DNA from: Rhodobacteraceae bacterium IMCC1909
Lineage (GTDB): Bacteria > Pseudomonadota > Alphaproteobacteria > Rhodobacterales > Rhodobacteraceae
Length of the DNA stretch: 64,000 nucleotides
Assembly (NCBI GenBank): GCA_030704425.1
Contig: JAPDHM010000001.1
Coordinates: forward strand, 496,001-560,000
Direction: 5' to 3'
Below are positions 44,087-52,622 of this stretch, piece after piece. The position numbers and the translations under genes were made by a program. The notes below the pieces were generated by a model. It saw nothing but the letters and a program-made list of their open reading frames with translations. It had not been told where the DNA came from and did no database searches. How positions within the stretch are numbered: position 1 is the first letter of the stretch; every line of letters starts with the position of its first letter.

Positions 44087-45100
44087 ATGCGCGACATTTC
44101 TTCATTAGCTGAGTTTCGTGACTTTATGCGCAATCTGCCTGGCGCAGATGACAGTGCTGGACAGGCTGCGGCAGAGCGCAATGGGCAGTTGACCAAACCA
44201 CCTGGTGCATTGGGCGATTTGGAAGACTTGGCGATTTGGTACGCCCGTTGGTCAGGACAGGCGCAGCCACGCATTGACGCGCCTCAGGTTGTAATTTTCG
44301 CCGGAAACCATGGGGTTGCTGCCGCTGGCGTCTCGGCATTTCCGCCGGAAGTAACACAGCAAATGGTCTATAACTTCCAAGCGGGTGGCGCGGCGATCAA
44401 CCAGATCTCCAAGACCTTTGGTGCAAAAATGGACGTGGTCGCATTGGAGCTGGATCAGCCAACACAAGATTTCACCCAGGGGCCCGCAATGACCGAGGCC
44501 GACTTGCTGTCTGCTTTGCAAACGGGCTGGCGGGCGGTAGACCCGCAGGCCGATTTATTTGTGGCCGGCGAAATGGGAATCGGCAACACAACGCCAGCCG
44601 CGGCGATTGCGGCGGCTTTGCTGGGCGGCACAGTTCAAGATTGGGTTGGGCGCGGCACGGGCGTGGACGATGCTGGTCTGGCCAAAAAATGTTCCATGGT
44701 CGAGGCGGGATTGGCTCGTCATGCTGATGTTTTGGATGATCCCCTGTCTGTTCTACAGACGCTGGGCGGGCGGGAAATTGCCGCCATGGCTGGGGCAATA
44801 GCGGCGGCGCGTGCCCATGGTGTTCCTGTGCTCTTGGATGGGTTCATTTGTTCCGCGGCCGCTTTGGTTTTACATGCCATGAACTCTGAGGCTTTGGATC
44901 ACACCCAGGCCGGTCATAAAAGCGCTGAGGGCGCCCACGCGCGGCTTTTGGAGCATCTTGGCAAAACACCATTGTTGTCACTCGGGCTGCGGCTGGGAGA
45001 AGGTTCGGGCGGGGCATTGGCCATAGGTGTTTTGAAAGGGGCGGTTGCCTGTCTTTCTGGCATGGCGACATTTGCGGAGGCCGGGGTGTCAGATGCCTGA
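44087..45100 (+). CDS. cobT: Nicotinate-nucleotide-dimethylbenzimidazole phosphoribosyltransferase
   Basis: A 337-residue enzyme that makes alpha-ribazole phosphate for the lower ligand of B12. [14 protein letters not shown] is the N-terminal motif, [20 protein letters not shown] the central signature, GEMGIGNTT and GRGTG the substrate region, and [12 protein letters not shown] holds the catalytic Glu. The first ATG at 44087 fits the family length. It works in the same branch as the divergent cobS. Confidence 0.96.
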   Translation: MRDISSLAEFRDFMRNLPGADDSAGQAAAERNGQLTKPPGALGDLEDLAIWYARWSGQAQPRIDAPQVVIFAGNHGVAAAGVSAFPPEVTQQMVYNFQAGGAAINQISKTFGAKMDVVALELDQPTQDFTQGPAMTEADLLSALQTGWRAVDPQADLFVAGEMGIGNTTPAAAIAAALLGGTVQDWVGRGTGVDDAGLAKKCSMVEAGLARHADVLDDPLSVLQTLGGREIAAMAGAIAAARAHGVPVLLDGFICSAAALVLHAMNSEALDHTQAGHKSAEGAHARLLEHLGKTPLLSLGLRLGEGSGGALAIGVLKGAVACLSGMATFAEAGVSDA

Positions 45101-45105
45101 GATCG

Positions 45106-47103
45106 CTAGCCGCGTGGCATGTCCAGCGTGATCGAACGGCCTGATTTGGCATAGGTTAGACTTTTGGTCGAGATATCTGTCACGCGTCCGCCATCCAACC
45201 GATCTCCAATCCGCACTTTGACGACCTGCCCATTTGGCAAGCGCACCAGAGCGTTGCGCAGGCGGGATGTGCCCGTAATTCCTATAAGATTGATATTGCG
45301 TAAATTTATAACATTTGTTCGGGTGGCGGCGCGGGTTACAGCCTTGCGGCTGGTGGCTGTAGGCGCTTGGATTTCTGAGGGCTTGGCCACCACAGGCGCG
45401 GGCAAAAGCGCCGCCAGTTCAATCGCGCGTGGGCGGCGTTGCGGCCGCAACGTGCGCGCAATGCTTTGGCCCTCAGGCAGGGTTTGGGGCCGGACGGGTG
45501 CTGGGAGACCTGCTGGGCGCAGTCTGGGCCGTAATTTTGCCAGCGGATCGGTCTCTACCGGAGATGCGGAGTTTGGCGAGAGCGGCGCTTCTGGTAGATC
45601 GATCTGCTCCAGCGCAGCTGCCTCCGGCGGCGTGTTTGCGGCTTCTGCAAGAGCCGTTTGAATGGCGGTTGAGGGATCCTCTGCTTGATTTTCTGCGACC
45701 TCTGGCGTGGGGTCTTCCTTGTCTGGCAGCGGGTCGGGGGTCAACCAGGGCGTGTCCAATAGTGGGGGAGCCACATCCTTTTGGAGGTTGGGATCTCGCG
45801 CTGAGATGAGGCTCTTTTCTTCTGGGGCGGGCGTGGTGACGGGCTCGGTGACAGGGCCGATGGCCAAAGCGCGCACTGCCGGTGGTTCTTGCGCCGCTAG
45901 GTTCATAGCGGGTTCCGCGTCATTTTCGGGATCTTTTAGGGCGACCTCCGCCTTTTGCAATTGCAGCGCCTCATCCTGGACCTGTGGCAAGCGTGCCGCC
46001 TGCTTCGGTGGAGCGGACGGGCTACTCAAAGGTTGCAGGCTGATTTCAATGGGCTGTCCGATCGTGTCAGCAGGCAGGCTTGCGGTCATCTCGGTTTGCG
46101 ATGCAGAAAGGCCCAACCAAGCTGAGATCTTGTCACGCCCGAGTGTTGTAGCCAGCGTGGCTACGGTGAACATGAACAGCACAAGCAGAGTTGTAAGGAT
46201 CAAGCCTAAATATTTCGGCTTTCCGCCAACCTGGGCTTGTATTGTTGTAATATGGGCCGGTGTAGGTTTGCGCGGGCGTTGGCGCAGGCCTGTGCGAATC
46301 TTGGCGAGGCGCTGCATGATTTTCATTGGGTTGCGGGCCTGCGGCTTGGGGTTTGTGATCGGCACGGTCTCAAGTGGCACGGCTGTGGAATCGGTCACCT
46401 GCCGGGCAGGTGCTGCCGCTGGTGCACTCCCGAGACCCAGCGGCGGCGGGGCTATGTCAATTTCCGCTGTCGGATTGGCGGAAATCTTAGGTGTTGGCGC
46501 CGCTTGATTTGCTGCACGCGCGCTGAGTTTTGGCGCGGGCACTGCACTCTGTGCAAGCGCCGCAAGGGGCGTCACATCTGCCGCCTTGGTCTCTTGGGCC
46601 GCTACGATATAGGCGCTCGGCCGGTTTTGAGTGCGAGATCCAGAGCGATCGAAAACAGCGAAATTATTTTCCCAAGCGGCGCCGGGTAGAGCGACGAAAC
46701 CCACCGCCTTAAACCCAAAGGCTTCGGTAAGATCTTCGGCCTCTTCGAGCGTTTCTTGCGCAATCGCCGCGATGGTTTGACCCTGCGCCGTGGGGTGGCA
46801 ATCGACGCAAAGTTCGCTGAATTCATAAGGGGTTTGACCCGCCAGCGCTTGCTGTAAGGCTGCGCTGCTGGTGTCGGTATGGTTGAGGTCCAAAGCTTTG
46901 ATCTGATCGGCGGGCAGCGCGACCAGAACCTCCAGCGGACCGGCCGCGTCTGGCACCGCTGTTTGGCGCAGATTGGCAAGCGCTTCGCTCAAATTTTCGA
47001 TGTCTGGCGAGACCGACCCTAGGCGATGCCAATGGCCCGATGCGTCCATGCGCTCGAGGTCAATACTGTCACTGGACAGATGGAGTAGAAATTTTGATGT
47101 CAT
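45106..47103 (-). CDS. Composite GspL/PilM-like and GspC/PilP-like single-pass membrane protein
   Basis: A 665-residue protein with three parts. Residues about 1-155 (LVALPADQIKALDLNHTD, ALAGQTPYEFSELCVDC, AFGFKAVGFVALPG) read like the cytoplasmic actin-like domain of GspL or PilM. One membrane segment follows at about 298-320 (GLILTTLLVLFMFTVATLA). A long Pro/Ala/Glu-rich periplasmic linker leads to a C-terminal domain (about 605-665: IGITGTSRLRNALVRLPNGQ, VRIGDRLDGGRVTDIS) of the GspC/PilP homology type. The resemblance is by eye. No other secretion or pilus gene is present. The ATG at 47103 follows GAGGGTTTG; 47121 is an alternative start. Confidence 0.65.
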   Translation of the reverse strand: MTSKFLLHLSSDSIDLERMDASGHWHRLGSVSPDIENLSEALANLRQTAVPDAAGPLEVLVALPADQIKALDLNHTDTSSAALQQALAGQTPYEFSELCVDCHPTAQGQTIAAIAQETLEEAEDLTEAFGFKAVGFVALPGAAWENNFAVFDRSGSRTQNRPSAYIVAAQETKAADVTPLAALAQSAVPAPKLSARAANQAAPTPKISANPTAEIDIAPPPLGLGSAPAAAPARQVTDSTAVPLETVPITNPKPQARNPMKIMQRLAKIRTGLRQRPRKPTPAHITTIQAQVGGKPKYLGLILTTLLVLFMFTVATLATTLGRDKISAWLGLSASQTEMTASLPADTIGQPIEISLQPLSSPSAPPKQAARLPQVQDEALQLQKAEVALKDPENDAEPAMNLAAQEPPAVRALAIGPVTEPVTTPAPEEKSLISARDPNLQKDVAPPLLDTPWLTPDPLPDKEDPTPEVAENQAEDPSTAIQTALAEAANTPPEAAALEQIDLPEAPLSPNSASPVETDPLAKLRPRLRPAGLPAPVRPQTLPEGQSIARTLRPQRRPRAIELAALLPAPVVAKPSEIQAPTATSRKAVTRAATRTNVINLRNINLIGITGTSRLRNALVRLPNGQVVKVRIGDRLDGGRVTDISTKSLTYAKSGRSITLDMPRG

Positions 47104-47308
47104 CAAACCCTCAATCGACATATCATATCTACATTAGACCCTACGAAACTCGCATAATCGGGTCGCTGGCGCAACGATCATGGGCCAAAAGGATGAATTT
47201 ACCCGCTGCGAATTGATTTATGCGGCAGAACAGGCCAATCATCGCGCAGTGGCTCGGCAATTTACTGCCAGTGGTTCTAAAATGGCCAATAATTTGAGGA
47301 AAACGATC

Positions 47309-47725
47309 ATGCTCACCCCGTTTCATCTTGCGATTAACGTGACAGATTTGGAGGCCACGCGCGTCTTCTATGGGGAGGTACTGGGTGCAAAGGAGGGGCG
47401 CAGCGCGCCCACTTGGGTGGATTTTGATTTCTTCGGCCATCAACTGTCGTTTCATCTCGGACCGGTGATGAAAACCGAAAACACGGGTCATGTTGGCGAT
47501 CATTTGGTTCCTATGCCGCATTTTGGCATGGTTCTGGCCCTTCCGGACTGGCAAGCCTTGGCCGCGCGACTGACGGCAGCGCAAGTGGCATTTATTCTTC
47601 CGCCTTCGGTGCGTTTTGAAGGTGAGCTGGGGGAGCAATGGACCATGTTCTTTTGAGATCCATCTGGCAATCCCATCGAGATTAAGGGTTTTACAAATTT
47701 AGAGGCTGTATTTGCCAACCAGTAA
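47309..47725 (+). pseudogene. VOC (glyoxalase-type) gene interrupted by an in-frame TGA
   Basis: The frame starts FHLAINVTDLEATRVFYGEVLG, the usual first half of a vicinal-oxygen-chelate protein, and proceeds to GEQWTMFF, where a TGA (47654-47656) interrupts it. The same frame then continues for 22 codons as DPSGNPIEIKGFTNLEAVF to TAA at 47725, exactly the expected family C-terminus. Relatives have a hydrophobic residue (usually Leu) at the stop; a single base change from TTA would do it. The lost segment includes the metal-ligand Glu of PIEIKGF, so the 115-residue truncated product is probably non-functional. Readthrough is possible but unsupported. Confidence 0.8.
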
Positions 47726-47734
47726 AAACGCAGT

Positions 47735-48169
47735 TCACCGCATCCAAAATCCTGCGCGTTTGAGTGTGTTTCGGATCTGCTGCTCTTTGCGCGGTAGATT
47801 ATTTTGGTCAAACAGCGCCCGCACCTTCGCGCCGCGTTTTTGGTAGACCATTCGGCGGATGGGCTCGTAGGCCTTCACAACTTTCTTGATTTTGTTGGGC
47901 GCGATAGCCGTCTCCAAGGTTGTGATCGCCAGATCACTCTCGCGCGCATAAAGTGAAGGTAAGAGGCGATAGTGACACGAGATCGCCCCATCTAAGTGGC
48001 CGGCCTCAAGCGCATCCCGGCCCCCACCAAAACTGTGGATGACCAAGGGTACTGCGACGAAGACTTGGCCTTTATAATCGGGCGCGGATTGGCGTAAACT
48101 GGCCAGAAACATTATGGCCTCATATTGCAAACGCCCTGATTGACCAATGATTAAGATGTTAAACGTCAT
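47735..48169 (-). CDS. Short protein, apparently an internally deleted glycosyltransferase-like gene
   Basis: A 144-residue open frame. The first ~40 residues (FNILIIGQSGRLQYEAIMFLASLRQ) and last ~100 (PLVIHSFGGGRDALEAGHLDG, CHYRLLPSLYARESDLAITTLETAIAPNKIKKV, LPRKEQQIRNTLKRAGFW) recall the two ends of a protein of about 300 residues in related bacteria whose middle looks like a nucleotide-sugar transferase. Here the two parts join near residue 40 without a frameshift. If so, the central catalytic part is missing and the gene is a remnant. The longer family is from memory, so this is tentative. Confidence 0.5.
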   Translation of the reverse strand: MTFNILIIGQSGRLQYEAIMFLASLRQSAPDYKGQVFVAVPLVIHSFGGGRDALEAGHLDGAISCHYRLLPSLYARESDLAITTLETAIAPNKIKKVVKAYEPIRRMVYQKRGAKVRALFDQNNLPRKEQQIRNTLKRAGFWMR

Positions 48170-48408
48170 AAGCTCAGCCTGTCCCATTCGGCAGAAAAAT
48201 AAATATAAAAAATTTCAAGGGTCAAAAACGAAACACTATTTTGATTGGATCAATATAGAACATAGGGGCGATGTGCCACTGCAAATACGGCGCAGGCCGC
48301 CTTAAATCCCCGTCTCCCATGGCCCCGAGTTTTTGATTGCTGATTGTGCCAAGCTGCGGCAGCATAGGGTGTCGGCCGGTTGGGCGGATCATTTGGGGCG
48401 CGCGTTCA

Positions 48409-50061
48409 ATGGAATTTGATTATATTATCGTCGGTGCTGGGTCGGCTGGCTGTGTTTTGGCGAACCGTTTGAGCTGTGATCCAGGCAACCGGGTGCTTTT
48501 GCTGGAGGCTGGGCCGGAAGATAAAGCGCTGTCCATAAGAATGCCGGCAGCCTGTTTGTCCAACCTTAAGAGCACAAAACACAATTGGGCTTTTCAAGGG
48601 GAAGCGGAGCCAGAACTAGACGGTCGCCAACTTCAGCACGATCGGGGCAAAACCCTTGGGGGGTCGTCTTCGATCAATGGGATGTGTTTTATCCGCGGTC
48701 ATGCGCTGGATTTTGAGGGGTGGCGCCAAGCCGGTTGTGAAGGGTGGAGCTACGCAGATGTTCTGCCCTATTTCAAACGTATGGAGAGCTATAGCGGTGG
48801 CGCTGATGCGTTTCGCGGCACAGAAGGCCCGCTTCATGTGCAACGGGCTGAAGCCACCGAAACGCTGGCGCAGGCGTTTTTGGAAGCTGGCGTTCAAGCA
48901 GGATATCAACGCACGGATGATATAAGCGGCTATTGCCAAGAAGGTTTTGGTGTTTTCGACCGGACGGTTTTCAAAGGCCAACGTTGGAGCGCTGCGCGCG
49001 CTTACTTGGATCCCGCGCGCGGGCGCAAGAATCTGACAATCGTAACGCAGGCTTTGGTGCATCGCTTGATTATGTCCAGTGATCGGGTGACGGGTGTCTT
49101 GTATCGTGATCAACAGGGCGCGCTTGTAAATGTGATGGCGCGGCAAGAAGTCCTGCTTTCTGCCGGTGCCGTCGGCTCACCCCATCTGTTGTTGTTGTCT
49201 GGTATTGGGCCCAAATCCCATTTGGAGTCCATGGGCATTACGGTTACGGCGGACTTGCCAGGAGTGGGGCAAAACCTACAGGACCATCCAGATTTTGTAT
49301 TGCAATTTAGATGCTTGCAGCCTGTCTCTCTTTGGCCAAAGACGAAACCCTGGGCTATGGCTGCTGCGGGCATTCGCTGGCTGATTGCGGGTGACGGGCT
49401 TTGTGCGTCCAATCACTTTGACGCTGTGGCTTGCATTCGGTCGGATGCGGGGGTGGAATATCCTGACATACAGCTGACCATTTCTCCAATTGCGGTGGAT
49501 GAAAATTGGTCACCTTTGAAAGATCATGCCTTTCAAATTCATGTAGGTTTGATGCGTGCGCACAGCCGTGGTTCGATTGAGTTGCGATCGGATAATCCGG
49601 CTGATGCTCCGCGAATCTTGGCCAATTATCTGCAAGATCCAAGGGATCGCGAATTGATGCGAAAAGGCATTCATTGGGTGCGTGAATTGGTGGCGCAACC
49701 TGCGTTTTCTGCTCTCAAAGGTGTTGAAATTTTCCCAGGCGCAGCCTGTCAATCTGAGGCGGAGCTTGATGCAAAGTTGACCAGCCATACCAGCTCACAA
49801 TGGCATTTGTCGTGTACGGCCCGCATGGGGCCGGCGACGGACCGGCTGGCGGTTGTAGATCCACAAGGCAGGGTGCACGGGGTGTCTGGGCTGCGGGTTG
49901 TGGACGCCTCGATTATGCCCTTCGTGACCAATGGCAACACCAATGCGCCCACGATTATGCTGGCTGAAAAGCTCAGTGATGCCATCCTCGGGCTTGCCCC
50001 CCTTGCGCCTATCGACTTGCAGGTTTGGCAGAGCCCAAATCACAAAGGCGCGCAGCGTTGA
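48409..50061 (+). CDS. GMC family FAD-dependent oxidoreductase
   Basis: A 550-residue flavoenzyme of the glucose-methanol-choline family. YIIVGAGSAGCVLANRLS binds the FAD ADP moiety; GKTLGGSSSINGMCFIRGH and SAGAVGSPHLLLLSGIGP are the two GMC signatures. The C-terminal SSQWHLSCTARMG carries the active-site His, and NGNTNAPTIMLAEKLSD closes the family pattern. It oxidises an alcohol, but choline, a long-chain alcohol or another substrate cannot be chosen; no betaine gene is adjacent. ATG 48409 places GAGSAG at residue 8. A 240-base AT-rich gap precedes it, with no clear promoter. Confidence 0.92.
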   Translation: MEFDYIIVGAGSAGCVLANRLSCDPGNRVLLLEAGPEDKALSIRMPAACLSNLKSTKHNWAFQGEAEPELDGRQLQHDRGKTLGGSSSINGMCFIRGHALDFEGWRQAGCEGWSYADVLPYFKRMESYSGGADAFRGTEGPLHVQRAEATETLAQAFLEAGVQAGYQRTDDISGYCQEGFGVFDRTVFKGQRWSAARAYLDPARGRKNLTIVTQALVHRLIMSSDRVTGVLYRDQQGALVNVMARQEVLLSAGAVGSPHLLLLSGIGPKSHLESMGITVTADLPGVGQNLQDHPDFVLQFRCLQPVSLWPKTKPWAMAAAGIRWLIAGDGLCASNHFDAVACIRSDAGVEYPDIQLTISPIAVDENWSPLKDHAFQIHVGLMRAHSRGSIELRSDNPADAPRILANYLQDPRDRELMRKGIHWVRELVAQPAFSALKGVEIFPGAACQSEAELDAKLTSHTSSQWHLSCTARMGPATDRLAVVDPQGRVHGVSGLRVVDASIMPFVTNGNTNAPTIMLAEKLSDAILGLAPLAPIDLQVWQSPNHKGAQR

Positions 50062-50129
50062 CCTGTGGAGCGGTACACCGTCTCTTTGGTGAAATGCATG
50101 GCAAGTTATCCAGATTTGTCATGAGAAAG

Positions 50130-50213
50130 TGGTGGGCGACCCTGGAATCGAACCAGGCGTGCGTCTCCGCGAGGGAGTTACAGTCCCCTGCCACACCTTG
50201 CGGCCTGTCGCCC
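50130..50213 (-). tRNA. tRNA-Tyr (anticodon GUA)
   Basis: An 84-base class II tRNA. Acceptor GGGCGAC pairs GTCGCCC, discriminator A and encoded CCA (50130-50132). The T arm is CCTGGTTCGATTCCAGG. The anticodon stem encloses CTGTAAC, giving GTA at 50179-50181. A variable arm (CGCGGAGACGCACG) is present. The D-arm core is unusual: positions equivalent to U8, A14 and A21 read A, C and G. Confidence 0.93.
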
Positions 50214-50218
50214 ACGTT

Positions 50219-50242
50219 AAACTGAGGCAATTGCCTCGGTTT
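50219..50242. repeat. 24-base near-perfect palindrome in the tRNA-Tyr leader
   Basis: AAACTGAGGCAATTGCCTCGGTTT; the only non-Watson-Crick pair is T-G. It lies just before the mature tRNA-Tyr 5' end, so it would form a hairpin in the precursor or serve as a DNA-binding site. Confidence 0.75.
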
Positions 50243-50247
50243 GGGCA

Positions 50248-50276
50248 CGAGTACGACTTAGAAAATCGCGCGTCAA
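50248..50276 (-). promoter_or_regulatory. Promoter of tRNA-Tyr
   Basis: On the minus strand TTGACG (50271-50276), a 17-base spacer and TACTCG (50248-50253). Transcription would start near 50241, within the palindrome that leads into the tRNA. Confidence 0.5.
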
Positions 50277-50624
50277 CCCGAAAATTGCCTTTGACAGAGT
50301 GAAGCGGGAATAAGCTGTAAACCCGCTTTGGGAAGCCGCAATTTTGGATCGGAGTTTACGTCGGTGCCTGAGGTACGCGCCCTTGGGGACTTGCCCTATT
50401 AGACAGGTGAGTGCTCCCTGAAGCGTGGTAATTCTTTGAAAAATTACTTACGCTAGAGTCAGTCGTCGAGTCGGTGTGTTGGTTTGCATCGCATAGGGAC
50501 TCAATTTGACTGATCTCCACTCGGTCTTAAGGCTTAACGCTTTTGATTTTTTGATGAGGCGCGGGCTGGTTGGTAATATTTACGTAATAAAAACAATATA
50601 TATTTAATTTGTGTGCATGATCTT
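50277..50624. other. Non-coding gap upstream of the wzz remnant
   Basis: About 350 bases with no convincing gene. An inverted repeat AAGCGGG/CCCGCTT (50302-50308, 50322-50328) with a 13-base loop lacks a U-run. The last 70 bases before the wzz-like start are strongly AT-rich (AACAATATATATTTAATTT), possibly the old promoter of a polysaccharide operon. Confidence 0.4.
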
Positions 50625-50892
50625 ATGACCGATTTGAGACCTGATTTAGCAGATGATAAAATTGACCTTCGCGAATTATTCGCCATGCTTTGGCGTGAGA
50701 AATGGTTAATTTTTTCTCTGTGTTGTGTGGCGCTGTTGCTCGCGTCTGTCTATCTCCATAGGGCAGAGCCAAAATATACCGTTTCAATGATATTAAAGCC
50801 GGTGATTGAGGACAGCACGGGTCCAAATTTGGCCGGTCTCGGCGGCTTGGCCTCTTTGGCAGGCGTGTCTCTACCACAAAGTGGCAGCGGTG
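50625..50892 (+). pseudogene. wzz-like chain-length determinant, N-terminal remnant
   Basis: The frame from ATG 50625 gives an N-terminal Wzz pattern: a cytoplasmic helix (KIDLRELFAMLWREKWLI), a membrane segment (FSLCCVALLLASVYLH) and the start of the periplasmic domain (PKYTVSMILKPVIED, then GLGGLASLAGVSLPQSGSG). After about residue 88 the frame loses all resemblance and stops at 51014. Intact polysaccharide co-polymerases run to several hundred residues with a second membrane segment, so this is the 5' end of a gene cut by a deletion whose junction is near 50880-50892. Confidence 0.75.
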
Positions 50893-51318
50893 AATGTTTT
50901 GGCCTGGATCGCGCTCCTCATTATGAACCGGCACCCGGAAATTTCGCCACTGGCCCTTCTGTTGATTTTTCTTTGGCCAATTACCGATATGTTGCTTTCA
51001 ATGCTGCGCCGTAAGAGATCTGGAAAACCTATAGGGCAGCCGGATTGGTTGCATTTTCACCAGACGGTGATGCGACTTTTAGAAATTCAATTTTTTACGC
51101 GCTCCAGAAGGAACCTAACCGACCCATTGGGCACAATTATTATTTTGCCAATGGCCATTGCTCCGATGGTGTTGGCCATTGTGTTTAAAACGCAAACGGG
51201 CGCTGCTTTTATTGCGTTTTGGGGGTTTGTAGCCCTATTTGCTGTGGCCTACAGCTGGGCGCTTCGGCGCGGGGGTCAGGCCACGAACCTTACATCTCGA
51301 AAGTTCGAACAGTCCTAA
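50881..51318 (+). pseudogene. WecA/MraY-type glycosyl-1-phosphate transferase, C-terminal remnant
   Basis: In a different frame from the wzz remnant, 50881-51318 encodes about 145 residues ending at TAA: VNVLAWIALLIMNRHPEISPLALLLIFLWPITDMLLSMLRR, then GQPDWLHFHQTVMRLLE and two more hydrophobic segments (TIIILPMAIAPMVLAIVF, FIAFWGFVALFAVAYS). P-x-x-D and HFHQ are what the C-terminal part of the polyprenyl-phosphate GT4 family looks like, which starts O-antigen or exopolysaccharide units. The first two thirds, with its catalytic aspartates, are absent, and there is no start. It is the 3' end of a gene fused to the wzz 5' end. Confidence 0.72.
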
Positions 51319-51528
51319 TGTTACCGCTATGACCATGGGCTGCGCGGGTGCCGAAGTGCCCCGTATTTTCAGTTCATTTCGCAACAGTATGTATCGTCAA
51401 TGTTCCCAGAACGCGCAGCGCGGCAGGGTATAGGTGCTACAATATTTGCTGAAAATGCTATAGAATTTGACTTGCGCTTTGCCGAGCCACCGCTGCATAA
51501 GGCCCCAGCGGATAGGATCGGAAGACAG

Positions 51529-52305
51529 ATGAAAAAACCTACATGGATTGTTCAAAAAGAGCGTAATAAACGCGCGGCCGCGGCGGAAACCATTTGGCTT
51601 TTCGGCATTCATGCGGTGCGCGATGCGCTCTTGAATCCAAAGAGAGTTAAGCTGCGCTTGCTTGTGACCAAAAACGCCTGTGACCGTCTGGGTGAGGCCA
51701 TCGCAGAGGCCGGGTTGGAGCCTGAGATTGTAGATCCCCGCAAATTTTTGGCACCCATTGATCCGCAATCCGTGCATCAAGGCGCTGCTTTGGAAGTCAA
51801 AGCTCTGGATTGGGGGCCTTTGAATGAGGTGGCGGCGGTGCGACCTGGCGAGGCGCCTGTGATCTTGCTGCTTGACCGGGTGACAGATCCGCACAACGTG
51901 GGCGCGATACTACGTTCGGCGGAGGTCTTAGGCGCGGCAGCTGTCATCGCGCCGCATCGCCATTCCGCGCCAGAAACGGGCGCCTTGGCCAAAACTGCAA
52001 GCGGTGCATTGGAGCGCCAGCCTTATCTTCGGGTGCAAAATCTTGCCGATACCATGGAGCGGCTCAAGATGATGGGTTATTTCATCTTTGGATTGGACGG
52101 GGAAGCCGAGGCGACATTGGAGGCCACATTGGGCCATCACAAAGGTCCAACAGCTCTGGTGCTTGGGGCTGAAGGACCGGGCTTGCGGGACCGCACGAAG
52201 GACACTTGTGATGCTTTGGTGAAAATTTCAGCGGCCGGGGGATTTGGCTCTCTCAATGTCTCCAATGCTGCGGCCGTTGGTCTTTATGCGGTCACCTGTC
52301 GGTAA
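51529..52305 (+). CDS. rlmB: 23S rRNA 2'-O-methyltransferase, TrmH/RlmB type
   Basis: A 258-residue SPOUT methyltransferase that methylates G2251 of 23S rRNA (RlmB) or a similar ribose. An N-terminal substrate-binding domain (WLFGIHAVRDALLN) precedes the knotted catalytic domain with LLDRVTDPHNVGAILRSAE, LVLGAEGPGLR and SLNVSNAAAVGLY, the three TrmH motifs. The ATG at 51529 follows GGAAGACAG; upstream in-frame ATGs have no family match. Confidence 0.92.
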   Translation: MKKPTWIVQKERNKRAAAAETIWLFGIHAVRDALLNPKRVKLRLLVTKNACDRLGEAIAEAGLEPEIVDPRKFLAPIDPQSVHQGAALEVKALDWGPLNEVAAVRPGEAPVILLLDRVTDPHNVGAILRSAEVLGAAAVIAPHRHSAPETGALAKTASGALERQPYLRVQNLADTMERLKMMGYFIFGLDGEAEATLEATLGHHKGPTALVLGAEGPGLRDRTKDTCDALVKISAAGGFGSLNVSNAAAVGLYAVTCR

Positions 52306-52316
52306 CGCAAACTGGC

Positions 52317-52622
52317 CTAGCGGTGGGCTTTTTCTTCAAGGCCGGACTGGGCTGTGCGGCGGGACAGCTCGGCTAAAACATCGTCCAAGGCGACATCACG
52401 AGAGGCCAGCATCACCAGAAGGTGATATAGCACATCGGCCGCCTCAGATGTGAGCGCTGCGTGATCGCCCTTAACAGCCTCAATCAGCGCCTCAACAGCT
52501 TCTTCCCCAAATTTCTCGGCGCATTTATCCGGACCCTTTGACAAGAGTTGCGCAGTCCAGCTGCTGCTGGGGTCTGCGGATTTGCGCGCAATGATGGTCT
52601 GTTCCAGCTCGTGTAATATCAT
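52317..52622 (-). CDS. hisE: Phosphoribosyl-ATP diphosphatase
   Basis: A 101-residue helical MazG-fold enzyme that hydrolyses phosphoribosyl-ATP to phosphoribosyl-AMP, the second histidine step. [20 protein letters not shown] and [16 protein letters not shown] are the two acidic metal-binding helices. HisI is not fused to it. It is the last gene of the operon and overlaps the hisF stop by four bases (ATGA). Confidence 0.95.
   Translation of the reverse strand: MILHELEQTIIARKSADPSSSWTAQLLSKGPDKCAEKFGEEAVEALIEAVKGDHAALTSEAADVLYHLLVMLASRDVALDDVLAELSRRTAQSGLEEKAHR

Noticed and set aside
45164-46507. Long plus-strand frames opposite the 665-residue membrane protein
   Set aside because: They mirror the Pro/Ala-rich low-complexity region of the minus-strand gene and have no start signals or family features.
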